Shown here piece after piece: positions 15,081 to 22,879 of a stretch of 34,934 nucleotides of DNA. Both the position numbers and the translations under genes were made by a program. This DNA is from Alphaproteobacteria bacterium (lineage in GTDB: Bacteria; Pseudomonadota; Alphaproteobacteria; ATCC43930; CGMCC-115725), in assembly GCA_021325525.1 (NCBI GenBank), contig JAJPHB010000065.1:1-34934 (forward strand). Reading direction: 5' to 3'. Position 1 is the stretch's first letter. The number at the start of each line of letters is the position of its first letter. The notes under the pieces are model-generated. The model was not told the DNA's origin and searched no databases. It was given only the letters and a program-made list of their open reading frames with translations.

Positions 15081-16616
15081 ATGAACATCGCCGCCTGGCT
15101 CGAAAAGAATGCACGCAGCCATGGAGACCGCCCCGCGATCTCGGTCGGAGGCGCCGCTCGCCTCGGCTTCGCCGAATGGGCCCTGCGCGTGCGCCGCATG
15201 GCGGGACATCTGCGCGGCAGGTTCTCCTGCGCGCCGGGCGCGCGCGTCGCCATCGCGATGACGAATTGCCCGGAATTCCTCGAGGCGCAATTCGCGATCT
15301 GGCATGCGGGGCTCGTCGCCGTGCCGATCAACGCCAAGCTCCACCGCAACGAGTTCGCCTATATTCTGGAGCATTGCGGCGCCCGGCTCGTCTTCGCCTC
15401 GCCGGATCTGGAAGCGACGATCGGCCCGCTTGCCGGGACCATCGCCGGACTCGAAGTCATTGTCGCCGGCTCGCCCGAATGGCAGCGCCTCTTCCTGGGC
15501 GAGGGGACGGAGCTCGTCCATCGTTCGGGCGACGATCCCGCCTGGCTCTTCTACACCTCGGGAACGACCGGGCGGCCCAAGGGCGCGACGCTGACGCACC
15601 GCAATCTGCTCGTCGCCGCGCTCAGCTATTTTGCCGATATCGACTGGGTGGCGCCGACGGATGCCATCCTCCACGCGGCGCCCCTGTCGCACGGCTCCGG
15701 ACTCTACGGCCTGCCGCATATCGCGCGCGCCGCCAACAGCGTCATTCCCGAGAGCGGCCATTTCGATCCCGCCGAGATCGCCGAGCTCCTGCCCCGCTGG
15801 CAGGGCGTCAGCTTCTTCGCCGCGCCCACCATGGTGACCCGCCTCGTCGCCAACGGCGCCTTCGCCGCCGCCGACCACCGCAGCCTCAAGACCATCGTCT
15901 ATGGCGGCGGACCCATGTATGTCGCCGATCTCGAACGCGCGCTCGACCTCCTGGGGCCGCGCCTCAGCCAGATCTACGGGCAGGGCGAGGCGCCGATGAC
16001 GATCACCGGCCTCTCGAAGGCGCATCATGCCGCGCGCGAGCATCCGCGCTGGAGAGAGCGCCTGGGCTCGACCGGCATCGCCCGCACCGATGTCGAGGTG
16101 CGCGTCGTCGATGCCGAGGACCGCGACGTTCCCCTCGGGGAGAGCGGCGAAGTGCTGGCGCGCGGCGATGTCGTCATGGCCGGCTATTGGGACGATCCGG
16201 AGGCGACGGCGCGCGCCCTGCGCGGCGGCTGGCTCCATACGGGCGATATCGGCGCCTTCGACGAGGACGGGTTCCTGACGCTGAAAGACCGGGCCAAGGA
16301 TCTTATCATCTCCGGCGGCGCCAACATCTATCCGCGCGAGGTCGAGGAGGTGCTGCTGCGCCACCCCGCCGTCGCCGAAGCCTCGGTCGTCGGCCGCCCG
16401 CATCCCGATTGGGGCGAGGAAGTGGTCGCCTTCATCGTCGCCCGCGGCGCGCCGCCCGCCGAAGCCGAGCTCGACCGCCTCTGCCTTTCCGAGATCGCCC
16501 GCTTCAAGCGCCCGAAGGCCTACCGCTTCGTCGCCGCGCTGCCGAAGAACAATTACGGCAAGGTGCTGAAGACCGAGCTGCGGAAGTTGGTGGAGGAAGA
16601 ACCAGGGCGCCGCTGA
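15081..16616 (+). CDS. AMP-forming acyl-CoA synthetase (ANL superfamily)
   Basis: This 511-residue enzyme activates a carboxylic acid with ATP and CoA through an acyl-adenylate. The P-loop motif LFYTSGTTGRPKGATLTH is at 156-173. IYGQGEAPMT near 298-307 is the A5 region, LHTGDIG near 385 and DRAKDLIISGGANIYPREVEEVL (403-425) are the A7-A8 hinge motifs, and Lys494 in NNYGKVLKTEL is the catalytic lysine. Length is typical. A GGAGGAG ribosome site is 6 bases before the ATG. The acid is unknown; the family includes malonate, benzoate and medium-chain activators. It is convergent with an ABM-fold gene and near an acyl-CoA dehydrogenase, suggesting a catabolic route. Confidence 0.94.
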   Translation: MNIAAWLEKNARSHGDRPAISVGGAARLGFAEWALRVRRMAGHLRGRFSCAPGARVAIAMTNCPEFLEAQFAIWHAGLVAVPINAKLHRNEFAYILEHCGARLVFASPDLEATIGPLAGTIAGLEVIVAGSPEWQRLFLGEGTELVHRSGDDPAWLFYTSGTTGRPKGATLTHRNLLVAALSYFADIDWVAPTDAILHAAPLSHGSGLYGLPHIARAANSVIPESGHFDPAEIAELLPRWQGVSFFAAPTMVTRLVANGAFAAADHRSLKTIVYGGGPMYVADLERALDLLGPRLSQIYGQGEAPMTITGLSKAHHAAREHPRWRERLGSTGIARTDVEVRVVDAEDRDVPLGESGEVLARGDVVMAGYWDDPEATARALRGGWLHTGDIGAFDEDGFLTLKDRAKDLIISGGANIYPREVEEVLLRHPAVAEASVVGRPHPDWGEEVVAFIVARGAPPAEAELDRLCLSEIARFKRPKAYRFVAALPKNNYGKVLKTELRKLVEEEPGRR

Positions 16617-16622
16617 TGCGCG

Positions 16623-16647
16623 GCGCTCCCGCGGAGCGCAGCTCCGC
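16623..16647. terminator. Possible terminator, two alternative hairpins
   Basis: Between convergent genes, GCGCTCC-CGC-GGAGCGC (16623-16639) and GCGGAGC-GCA-GCTCCGC (16631-16647) each form a perfect 7-bp stem with a 3-base loop, and they exclude one another. There is no T-tract. The position suggests transcript ending for one or both neighbours. Confidence 0.45.
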
Positions 16648-16659
16648 TCTGCGCCTTGC

Positions 16660-16950
16660 CTATTCGAGCGGCCGCGCCCGGGTGACCTCGAGCGGATGGT
16701 CGATCGCCGGCTGCACGCGGTCCAGGAAGCGCAGCGTGTGCGGCAGCGTGGCGTGCAGCTCGAACGCCGCCTCGTCCCGCCAGCGCGAATGGATATAAAA
16801 GAGCCGCGGATCGCGGGTCGAGCGGTAGGCGTCGATCGCGAGGCAGCCGACCTCGGCGCGCGTCGCGGGGACGACCGCGCGCAAGGCCGCGGCGACGGCG
16901 GCCTCCTGCCCTTCTATGGCGTGGAAACGCGCGACGATGAACAGCTCCAT
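16660..16950 (-). CDS. Antibiotic biosynthesis monooxygenase (ABM/YgiN-type) domain protein
   Basis: This is a dimeric alpha-beta barrel protein of about 96 residues. Family features are the opening ELFIVARFHAIEGQE, VVPATRAEVGCLAIDAYRS in the middle, DPRLFYIHSRWRDEAAFELHA, and a C-terminal FLDRVQPAIDHPLEV. Members include quinol monooxygenases and heme-degrading enzymes, and many have no known substrate. The start could be ATG 16950 (MELF) or ATG 16965 five codons earlier; I favour the former because homologues normally begin with MELF-like sequence. It follows the acyl-CoA dehydrogenase on the same strand with a short gap and may be co-transcribed. Confidence 0.85.
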   Translation of the reverse strand: MELFIVARFHAIEGQEAAVAAALRAVVPATRAEVGCLAIDAYRSTRDPRLFYIHSRWRDEAAFELHATLPHTLRFLDRVQPAIDHPLEVTRARPLE

Positions 16951-16984
16951 CGCTTGCCGCCCCATTGGTCGCCGTTCGCCGCCC

Positions 16985-18205
16985 TCAGCTGTTGCGCCGC
17001 TCCATCGCCCGCACCTCCTGCCGGGCGATCGTGCGCAGATGCACCTCGTCCGGGCCGTCGGCGAATTGCAGGATGCGGCCCTGCGTCCAGATATCGGCGA
17101 GCGGCGTGTCCTGCGTCAGCCCCTTGGCGCCGAAGACCTGCATGGCGCGGTTGGCGATCTGCACCTGCATGCGCGGCACCGCCACCTTGATGAGGCCGAC
17201 TTCGCGGCGCGCCGCCTTGTTGCCGTGCTTGTCCATGAGCCAGGCGGCTTTAAGGACGAGGAGCCGCGCCTGCTCGATCTCGATGCGCGAGAGCGCGATC
17301 CATTCGGCGACCGTGCCGTGCTCGTGCAGCTTGCGCCCGAAGGTCTCGCGTTCGAGGGCGCGCTTCGTCATGAGTTCGAGGGCGAGCTCGCACTGGCCGA
17401 TCGAGCGCATGCAGTGATGAATGCGGCCCGGGCCGAGCCGCGCTTGCGCCAGGGCGAAGCCGCTCCCCTCCTCGCCGAGAAGGTTCGCCGCCGGGACGCG
17501 GACATTCTCGAAGAGAATCTCGCAATGCCCCTCGGGCGCGGTGTGATGCATGACCGGCGGATTGCGAACGATGGTGACGCCCTTCGCTTCGCGCGGCACC
17601 AGGATCATGCTCTGCCGCCGGTGCGGCTCCGGCGCGTCGGGATTGGTCTGCCCCATGACGATGAAGAGCCGCGTGCGCGGGTCGGCGGCGTTGGTGATGA
17701 ACCATTTGCGGCCATTGATGACGTAGTCGCCGCCCTGGCGCTCGATCCGCGTGCGGATGTTGGTGGCGTCCGAGCTCGCGACATCCGGCTCGGTCATGGC
17801 GAAGGAGGAGCGGATCTTGCCTTCGAGGAGCGGCATCAGCCATTCCTCGCGCTGGGCCGGCGAGGCGGCGAGATGCAGCAGCTCCATATTGCCGGTGTCG
17901 GGAGCATTGCAGTTGAAGATCTCGGGCGACCAGCGCCAGCGCCCCATGATCTCGGCGCAGGGCGCATAGTCGAGATTCGACATCTGCGTGCCGGGCTCGT
18001 CGGGGCGGAGGCCCGGAAGGAAGAGGTTCCACAGCCCCGCGGCCCGCGCCTTCGCCTTCAGCTCCTCGATGAAGGGCGGCGGGTAGACATGCTCCTCCTC
18101 GACGAGGCGGTACCATTCGGCGTGAATGGGCGCGATGTGCTCGGCGATGAATGCCTGGAGCTGCGCCTGAATGCGCCGCGATTTTTCCGAGTATTCGAAA
18201 TCCAT
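16985..18205 (-). CDS. Acyl-CoA dehydrogenase (ACAD10/11-like)
   Basis: This 406-residue flavoenzyme should introduce a 2,3 double bond in an acyl-CoA. The motif SSFAMTEPDVASSDATNI (133-150) is the FAD-binding signature, with YVINGRKWFITNA at 161-173. VRVPAANLLGEEGSGFALAQARLGPGR is at 236-261, RETFGRKL at 286, and MQVFGAKGLTQDTPLADIWTQGRILQFADGPDEVHLR closes the protein. The ADGPDEVHL ending is typical of the ACAD10/11 group. The ATG at 18205 was chosen because an AGGA sequence lies 9 bases upstream; the longer frame to 18385 adds sequence unlike the family. Electron acceptor and chain length are not predictable. Confidence 0.94.
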   Translation of the reverse strand: MDFEYSEKSRRIQAQLQAFIAEHIAPIHAEWYRLVEEEHVYPPPFIEELKAKARAAGLWNLFLPGLRPDEPGTQMSNLDYAPCAEIMGRWRWSPEIFNCNAPDTGNMELLHLAASPAQREEWLMPLLEGKIRSSFAMTEPDVASSDATNIRTRIERQGGDYVINGRKWFITNAADPRTRLFIVMGQTNPDAPEPHRRQSMILVPREAKGVTIVRNPPVMHHTAPEGHCEILFENVRVPAANLLGEEGSGFALAQARLGPGRIHHCMRSIGQCELALELMTKRALERETFGRKLHEHGTVAEWIALSRIEIEQARLLVLKAAWLMDKHGNKAARREVGLIKVAVPRMQVQIANRAMQVFGAKGLTQDTPLADIWTQGRILQFADGPDEVHLRTIARQEVRAMERRNS

Positions 18206-18445
18206 CGGAGCCGTCCTGCCGCTGTTTCGGCCATCCTCCGCCGCGCCGCGAGGCTTGTCCATGGGGGAGGCGGAGGTTGCCGCATCCATGTGAGCGGCAG
18301 CGGCTGGCATCCGGCCAAAAGAAGCGAGATCGTCGAGAAATCGAGTTTTTCTAGATAATATTGAGCAATGATCCGTTGCGCTCACAAGGATGGGAACATA
18401 ACTTTGATGTCTAGAAGTATATAAGACTCGCTTGGAGTGACGATC
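18206..18445. other. Intergenic region, AT-rich, before a small ORF
   Basis: No longer gene is supported. The stretch 18340-18430 is unusually AT-rich for this window and contains two TCTAGA motifs and a TATATAAG element at 18418-18425 that could be a -10 region, though no well-spaced -35 is visible. It must carry the acyl-CoA dehydrogenase promoter and probably that of the small ORF at 18446. Confidence 0.4.
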
Positions 18446-18535
18446 ATGGATGGTGTCGCTCTAATGGTCGCCATAATTGGCGCTGTTATTATCGGATACT
18501 TTATGATGGCCGTCGTCGCCGATCTCGCGACCTGA
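18446..18535 (+). CDS. Putative 29-residue single-pass membrane peptide
   Basis: A complete ORF encodes MDGVALMVAIIGAVI, then IGYFMMAVVADLAT: a short polar start, one hydrophobic helix of about 20 residues and a polar end. A GGAG ribosome site (18434-18437) sits 8 bases before the ATG. Codon use (CTA, ATA, ATT, GTT) differs from the strongly G/C-ending neighbours, which argues for either recent origin or special constraint. Size and shape recall small accessory subunits such as KdpF, but no partner membrane complex is encoded nearby. It could also be a chance ORF. It lies between an acyl-CoA dehydrogenase and a TetR gene, both on the other strand. Confidence 0.45.
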   Translation: MDGVALMVAIIGAVIIGYFMMAVVADLAT

Positions 18536-18569
18536 GCTCGACGAAACCGCGGCTCGACGCCGCGAGGCG

Positions 18570-19169
18570 CTAGCGCTGCGGCCGCAAGAAGCGGCGGACC
18601 AGCGTCTTGAACGCCGCGATGCACGCCTCGCGGTCGAGATGCGGCTGCAAGGCGAGCCTGATCCCCAGTCCCTCGGCGGCGCCCATCAGCAGCGAGGCGG
18701 CGATGGCGGGATCGAGCCCGGGATCGGCCTGGCCGAGCGCCTGCGCCCGCTCGATAGTCTCGACGCAGACGGCGAGGAGCGCGGCGTTGTGCTGCCGGAC
18801 GATCTCGCCGACGCGCCTATTGCGCACCGCTTCGGCAAGGATCTCGATGGCGAGGCGGCGCTTTCCGGGCTGCGTGCTGGCCGCCATCGCATCGCCGGCC
18901 AGTTCGAGCATGGCGTCGAGCAGATCGGCGCTGCTCCCGACCGCCGCGAAGCGTCGCGTCAGCTCGCGGCGTTCGTCCTCGCAGATCGCCTCGATGATGG
19001 CTTCCTTGCTGTCGTAATAGCGGTAGAGATTGCCGGGGCTCATGCCGGCTTCATCGCAGATCTCGGCCATGCTGGCCTGGTGAAAGCCCGAGCGGCGAAA
19101 GCAGGTGAGGGCAGCTCGCCGGATCTGGCGCCGCCGCTCCTCGACTCTCTCGTGATCGACCGTGCGCAT
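18570..19169 (-). CDS. TetR/AcrR family transcriptional regulator
   Basis: This 199-residue repressor has an N-terminal TetR helix-turn-helix: RRRQIRRAALTCFRRSGFH (12-30), then ASMAEICDEAGMSPGNLYRYYDSKEAII (32-59). The rest is a helical ligand-binding domain with the family's DERRELTRRF segment and a hydrophobic C-terminal helix. ATG 19169 is preceded by GGGGAG at 6 bases; the longer frame to 19271 is not supported. It is divergent from hpnI. A perfect palindrome at 19305-19316 overlapping the hpnI promoter is a candidate operator, which would let it control hpnI-hpnK. The inducer is unknown. Confidence 0.92.
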   Translation of the reverse strand: MRTVDHERVEERRRQIRRAALTCFRRSGFHQASMAEICDEAGMSPGNLYRYYDSKEAIIEAICEDERRELTRRFAAVGSSADLLDAMLELAGDAMAASTQPGKRRLAIEILAEAVRNRRVGEIVRQHNAALLAVCVETIERAQALGQADPGLDPAIAASLLMGAAEGLGIRLALQPHLDREACIAAFKTLVRRFLRPQR

Positions 19170-19276
19170 CGCTCGCTCCCCGCTCACCGCGCAATGGTAC
19201 GAGACGGCACCCTTCAGCATCCCCGATGATGATCCTTGTGAGCGAGGTCGGCCGCCACATTCTAACCCCAAAGGTA

Positions 19277-19305
19277 TTGACAGTCGCAGCGCCTCGCAAT
19301 ACGAG
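19277..19305 (+). promoter_or_regulatory. Predicted sigma-70 promoter of hpnI
   Basis: A perfect -35 box TTGACA (19277-19282) is followed after 17 bases by TACGAG (19300-19305), a 3-of-6 match to TATAAT. Transcription would start near 19312, about 65 bases before the hpnI ATG. Confidence 0.5.
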
Positions 19306-19316
19306 AACGATCGTTC
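19305..19316. promoter_or_regulatory. Palindromic operator GAACGATCGTTC, probable TetR site
   Basis: A perfect 12-bp palindrome overlaps the predicted -10 element and start point of the hpnI promoter. The ACG-N2-CGT core is common for TetR-family operators, and a TetR gene is divergently encoded next door. Binding here would block hpnI transcription. Confidence 0.5.
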
Positions 19317-19375
19317 GTTCCAAGAAGAACAAAAGCCAGGCGCAACGGACGGCCGGCATCATCGGGGAGGGGGGA

Positions 19376-20566
19376 ATGGCTGGTACGCTCGCCGCGGCGA
19401 TCGATGGCGCTTGCACCATCCTCGGCATCGCCGGCTTGGCTTATCTCGCCCTCGCGATCTGGTGCGTGCGGCGATTCCGCTCCGCCAGCGCTCCCGGGCT
19501 GCCATCCGACCCGCCGCCGCTCACTGTGCTGAAGCCGCTCTGCGGCGACGAGCCGCGGCTTTACGAGTGCCTCCGCTCGTTCTGCATCCAGGACTACCCC
19601 GGCATGCAGCTCGTTTGCGGCCTCTCCGCCGCGGATGACGAGGCGGCGCTCATCGTCCGCCGGCTGATGCGCGAGTTCCCGGATCTCGACATCAGGCTCG
19701 TCGCCGACGACCGCGCGCATGGCAGCAACCGCAAGGTCTCGAACCTCATCAACATGATGGCGCAGGCGAAGCACGACCTGCTCGTCGTCTCCGACAGCGA
19801 CGTCAAGATCGAAGGCGCGGAGTTCCTGCGGCGCGTCGCGGAGATGCTCGCCGATGGCGCGATCGGCGCCGTCACCTGTCCCTATCGCGGCCTGCCCGAA
19901 GCGGGCATCGCCAATGCGCTCGGCGCCCTCCTCATCGATGATTGGTACTTCCCCCAGGCGCTGATCGCGCGCAGATTGGGGCCCGTCGAATCCTGCTTCG
20001 GACCGGTGACGGCGCTGCGCCGCGCCGCGCTCGAGCGGATCGGCGGGTTCGAGGCGCTCGCAAATCAGCTCGCGGACGATCACATGCTGGGCCAGCTCAT
20101 CGCCGCCAGCGGCTATCGCGTCGTGCTGGGCGGCGCCGTCGCCGGGACCGTCGTCGCCGAGGATCTCCGCTCGCTCATGCGGCGCGAGCTGCGCTGGTCG
20201 CGAACCATCCGCGCGACGCAGCCCGTCGGCCATTTCGGCGGCATCGTGACCCATGCGCTGCCGATCGTGGCCGGTCTCGGCGCGCTGCGGCCCAGCGCTG
20301 CGACGGGGCTCCTGGTGCTGGCGCTGCTCGTCTTGCGACTCGCTCTGCGGCGCCTCGTCCATGGCCGCTTGCAGCAGGGTGGTCCGGCACATGGATGGCT
20401 GGTGCCGCTGCGCGATGCCCTCTGCCTCGCCGTCTGGATGGCGAGCTATATCGGCCGCGGCGTCGTCTGGCGCGGGCAGGTCTTCGCCATCGCCAAGAAC
20501 GGCGCCTTGATCGCTCGCGGACGCAGCTTGCCGTTCCGGCCGCTCGCGCGGGCGAGCGCGCGATGA
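19376..20566 (+). CDS. hpnI: Hopanoid biosynthesis glycosyltransferase HpnI
   Basis: This 396-residue family 2 glycosyltransferase is expected to attach N-acetylglucosamine to bacteriohopanetetrol. It opens with a membrane helix (about 15-33). PPPLTVLKPLCGDEPRLYECL follows, then VSDSDVKI (Asp140, Asp142) as the DxD site, FGPVTALRRAALERIGGF, ADDHMLG with Asp235, and RRELRW (RxxRW, 270-274). Hydrophobic segments near the C-terminus anchor it in the inner membrane. These features match the ceramide-glucosyltransferase-like group that contains HpnI. ATG 19376 has a GGGGAGG ribosome site 5-6 bases upstream. hpnK follows at once, supporting the assignment; the radical-SAM gene hpnJ is not in the window. 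Confidence 0.9.
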   Translation: MAGTLAAAIDGACTILGIAGLAYLALAIWCVRRFRSASAPGLPSDPPPLTVLKPLCGDEPRLYECLRSFCIQDYPGMQLVCGLSAADDEAALIVRRLMREFPDLDIRLVADDRAHGSNRKVSNLINMMAQAKHDLLVVSDSDVKIEGAEFLRRVAEMLADGAIGAVTCPYRGLPEAGIANALGALLIDDWYFPQALIARRLGPVESCFGPVTALRRAALERIGGFEALANQLADDHMLGQLIAASGYRVVLGGAVAGTVVAEDLRSLMRRELRWSRTIRATQPVGHFGGIVTHALPIVAGLGALRPSAATGLLVLALLVLRLALRRLVHGRLQQGGPAHGWLVPLRDALCLAVWMASYIGRGVVWRGQVFAIAKNGALIARGRSLPFRPLARASAR

Positions 20567-20594
20567 GCCCGGGTCGGCCGGCATAGGCGCGCGC

Positions 20595-21431
20595 TTGCCC
20601 AAGCGCCTCATCGTCACGGCCGACGATTTCGGGCTCGACGAGGCGGTCAACGACGCCGTCGAGCGCGCCCATCGGCACGGGATCCTGACCTGCGCCAGCC
20701 TCATGGTCGGCGAGCCGGCCGCCGCCGACGCCGTCGCCCGCGCCCGCGCCATGCCGCGGCTCGGCGTCGGGCTGCACCTTACCTTCGTCGACGGCCGCCC
20801 GACCCTGCCGCCCGAGCGCATCCCCGCCCTCGTCGCCCCCGACGGGCGCTTCCCGTCCGATCCCGTGCGCCAGGGGCTGCGCATCTTCTTCTCGCCGGCG
20901 GCACGGCGGCAGCTCGCCGCCGAAATGCGGGCGCAGCTCGACGCCTTTCGCCGGACCGGCCTCGCCCTCGACCACGTCAACGGCCACCACCACTTCCACA
21001 TTCACCCGGTGATCCGCGGCCTCATCCTGCGCTGGGCGCCGGAATACGCCATCCGCGCGGTCCGCGTCCCCGCCTCGCGCCGCCCGCCGCCGGCACGCTC
21101 GCTCGAAGCCTGGTCCAACGACTGGCAGAGCGGCAGGTTGCGGCGCCGCCTCGCCCGAGCCGGGATTGCCGCCAATGACGACATCTTCGGCCTCGCCGAG
21201 AGCGGCCATATGACGATCGCTCCAATCCGCGACGCCGTGGCGCGGATCGGCGACGGGGTGAGCGAGATCTACTGCCATCCGGTGGCGCGCGCCTGGCGCC
21301 CGGGCGACCCCTGGCCCGAGGATTACGACGGCCTCGGCGAAATGCAGGCGCTGCTCGATCCGGAGCTGCCGCCCCGCCTCGCCGAGCGCGGCATCGAGCT
21401 CGCCACCTTCGCGACGGCGCGCTCCCGCTGA
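20595..21431 (+). CDS. hpnK: Hopanoid biosynthesis deacetylase HpnK (YdjC/ChbG-like)
   Basis: This 278-residue protein should remove the N-acetyl group from the GlcNAc-hopanoid made by HpnI. The YdjC-family metal site is visible: LIVTADDFGLDEAVNDAV (5-22, Asp10 and Asp11), GLHLTFVDGRP near 60, and DHVNGHHHFHIHP near 130 with its His cluster. SEIYCHPV near 225 completes the site. The start appears to be TTG 20595, since the conserved sequence begins right there and no ATG or GTG is in frame nearby; its ribosome site is weak, so translation may be coupled to hpnI, which ends 28 bases before. Expression is probably set by the TetR-controlled hpnI promoter. Confidence 0.9.
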   Translation: MPKRLIVTADDFGLDEAVNDAVERAHRHGILTCASLMVGEPAAADAVARARAMPRLGVGLHLTFVDGRPTLPPERIPALVAPDGRFPSDPVRQGLRIFFSPAARRQLAAEMRAQLDAFRRTGLALDHVNGHHHFHIHPVIRGLILRWAPEYAIRAVRVPASRRPPPARSLEAWSNDWQSGRLRRRLARAGIAANDDIFGLAESGHMTIAPIRDAVARIGDGVSEIYCHPVARAWRPGDPWPEDYDGLGEMQALLDPELPPRLAERGIELATFATARSR

Positions 21432-21535
21432 CGGCGCCGGCCACGGCGTTGTTGCCGGTCCGACGCCCCAAGTCATACAAGGCGGTTTCGCGGCGAGCAC
21501 GTATTCGCCGTTTACCAGGATGAGGATCTGGGCGG

Positions 21536-22240
21536 ATGGCGACGGAGAAAGTGGCGGTGGTCACCGCAGGCGGCAGCGGCATGGGCGCGGCGGCGGCGCG
21601 CCGATTGGCGGCAGACGGATTCAAGATCGCGGTCCTCTCCTCCTCCGGCAAGGGCGAGGCGCTAGCCCGCGAGCTGGGCGGCGTCGGGGTGACGGGGTCG
21701 AACCAGTCGCAGGACGATCTGAAGCGCCTCGTCGACGAGACGATGGTGCGCTGGGGACGCATCGACGTGCTGGTGAACAGCGCCGGCCACGGGCCGCGCG
21801 CGCCCATTCTCGAGATCACCGACGAGCAGTGGCATACCGGGCTCGACACTTATCTGATGAACGTGATCCGGCCGACCCGGCTTATCGCACCGATCATGGT
21901 CAAGCAGAGATCCGGAGCGATCATCAACATCTCGACCGCCTGGGCGTTCGAGCCGAGCCCGATGTTCCCGACCTCCGCCGTCTTCCGCGCGGGGCTCGCC
22001 TCCTATGCCAAAATCTTCGCCGACCAGTACGCGGCGGACAATGTGCGGATGAACAATATCCTCCCGGGCTGGATCGACAGCCTCCCCCAGACCGAGGAGC
22101 GGCGCCGCAGCGTGCCGATGCGGCGTTACGGGACGAGCGCGGAGATCGCGGCGACAATCGCTTTCCTCGCCTCCGAGGGGGCGGGGTACATCACGGGGCA
22201 GAACATTCGCGTCGATGGCGGGATCACGCGCTCGGTCTGA
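21536..22240 (+). CDS. SDR-fold oxidoreductase with atypical active site
   Basis: This 234-residue Rossmann protein has the SDR cofactor motif TAGGSGMG (10-17), NSAG (81-84), and a C-terminal EGAGYITGQNIRVDGG segment. The expected YxxxK is absent. After NIS (Ser133) the sequence runs FEPSPMFPTSAVFRAGLASYAK, which puts Ser147 and Arg151 at the Tyr and Lys positions. A FPTSAVFRAGL stretch of this type recurs in a group of SDRs from rhizobia-like bacteria, as far as I recall. The protein may reduce a substrate by another acid-base arrangement or act as a non-catalytic binder. It stands alone between hpnK and the SUF operon, with an imperfect ribosome site before ATG 21536. Confidence 0.87.
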   Translation: MATEKVAVVTAGGSGMGAAAARRLAADGFKIAVLSSSGKGEALARELGGVGVTGSNQSQDDLKRLVDETMVRWGRIDVLVNSAGHGPRAPILEITDEQWHTGLDTYLMNVIRPTRLIAPIMVKQRSGAIINISTAWAFEPSPMFPTSAVFRAGLASYAKIFADQYAADNVRMNNILPGWIDSLPQTEERRRSVPMRRYGTSAEIAATIAFLASEGAGYITGQNIRVDGGITRSV

Positions 22241-22249
22241 GCGGCGGGC

Positions 22250-22290
22250 CCCTCACCCTGCCCTCTCCGCGCAAGCGGGGAGAGGGTTGC
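22250..22290. repeat. REP-like element before the SUF operon
   Basis: CCCTCACCCTGCCCTCTCC (22250-22268) is identical to 24422-24440. It is followed by GCGGGGAGAGGG (22275-22286), giving a stem of 8-10 bp with a small asymmetry. It lies just after the SDR stop codon. Confidence 0.7.
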
Positions 22291-22343
22291 GCAGGGTTGG
22301 TCGGAAACAAGAGCGCGCCGAAGAAATTGCCTTGGCAAAGGGT

Positions 22344-22374
22344 TGACGGCTTCGATATTGTCGCCAACCTAATG
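22344..22374 (+). promoter_or_regulatory. Predicted promoter of the SUF operon
   Basis: TTGACG (22344-22349) is a good -35 element. CCTAAT (22369-22374) is a 4-of-6 match to the -10 box but at a long 19-base spacing, so the exact -10 is uncertain. The palindrome at 22376-22392 follows immediately. Confidence 0.4.
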
Positions 22375-22375
22375 C

Positions 22376-22392
22376 GTACCAGTTTGGTACGA
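22376..22392. promoter_or_regulatory. Inverted repeat CGTACC-N5-GGTACG, candidate Rrf2 operator
   Basis: Perfect 6-bp arms are separated by AGTTT, directly downstream of the predicted SUF promoter and 27 bases before the Rrf2 gene start. The location fits an autoregulatory site for the encoded Fe-S sensing regulator. Confidence 0.5.
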
Positions 22393-22418
22393 ATTCACCT
22401 CCCCAGGGCAGCGCTGCC

Positions 22419-22879
22419 ATGATCGTCCTCAGCAAGCTGGCCGATTACGGCGTCATCGTCGCGACGCATCTCGCCTGCCATCCGGAGCGGCAGATCACCG
22501 CCGGGGTGCTGGCGACGGAGACGCGCCTGCCGCAGGCGACGGTCGCCAAGGTGCTGAAGAGCCTCGCCCATGCCGGGATCGTGACGGCGCTGCGCGGCGC
22601 CGCCGGCGGCTATCGCCTGGCGCGGCCGCCCGCCGCCGTTTCCGTCGCCGAGGTGGTGGCGGCGATCGACGGCGCGATCGGCATGACGCAATGCTCGAAC
22701 CACGATACCTTGGCGGCGGGCTGCGAGCGCGAAGCCTTCTGCCCGACGCGGCCGCATTGGCAGCGCATCAACCTCGCGATCGGCGCGGCGCTCGCCTCGG
22801 TCAGCCTCGCCGAGATGGCGGATAGCGGCCCCGCGGCGCCGTTCCGCCGCCACACGCCCTTCATGGAAACCATCGCATC

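Noticed and set aside
14979-16403. 474-residue minus-strand ORF opposite the acyl-CoA synthetase
   Set aside because: It mirrors a clear acyl-CoA synthetase gene, has Arg/Asp/Gly-rich low-complexity sequence and no family motif; GC-rich antisense shadow.
18382-18624. 80-residue minus-strand ORF across the gap after the TetR gene
   Set aside because: It overlaps the TetR 3' end and is antisense to the better supported 29-residue peptide; no ribosome site or family resemblance.
19262-21001. 579-residue minus-strand ORF opposite hpnI-hpnK
   Set aside because: It lies against two well-supported hopanoid genes and reads as Arg/Asp/Ala-rich shadow sequence.
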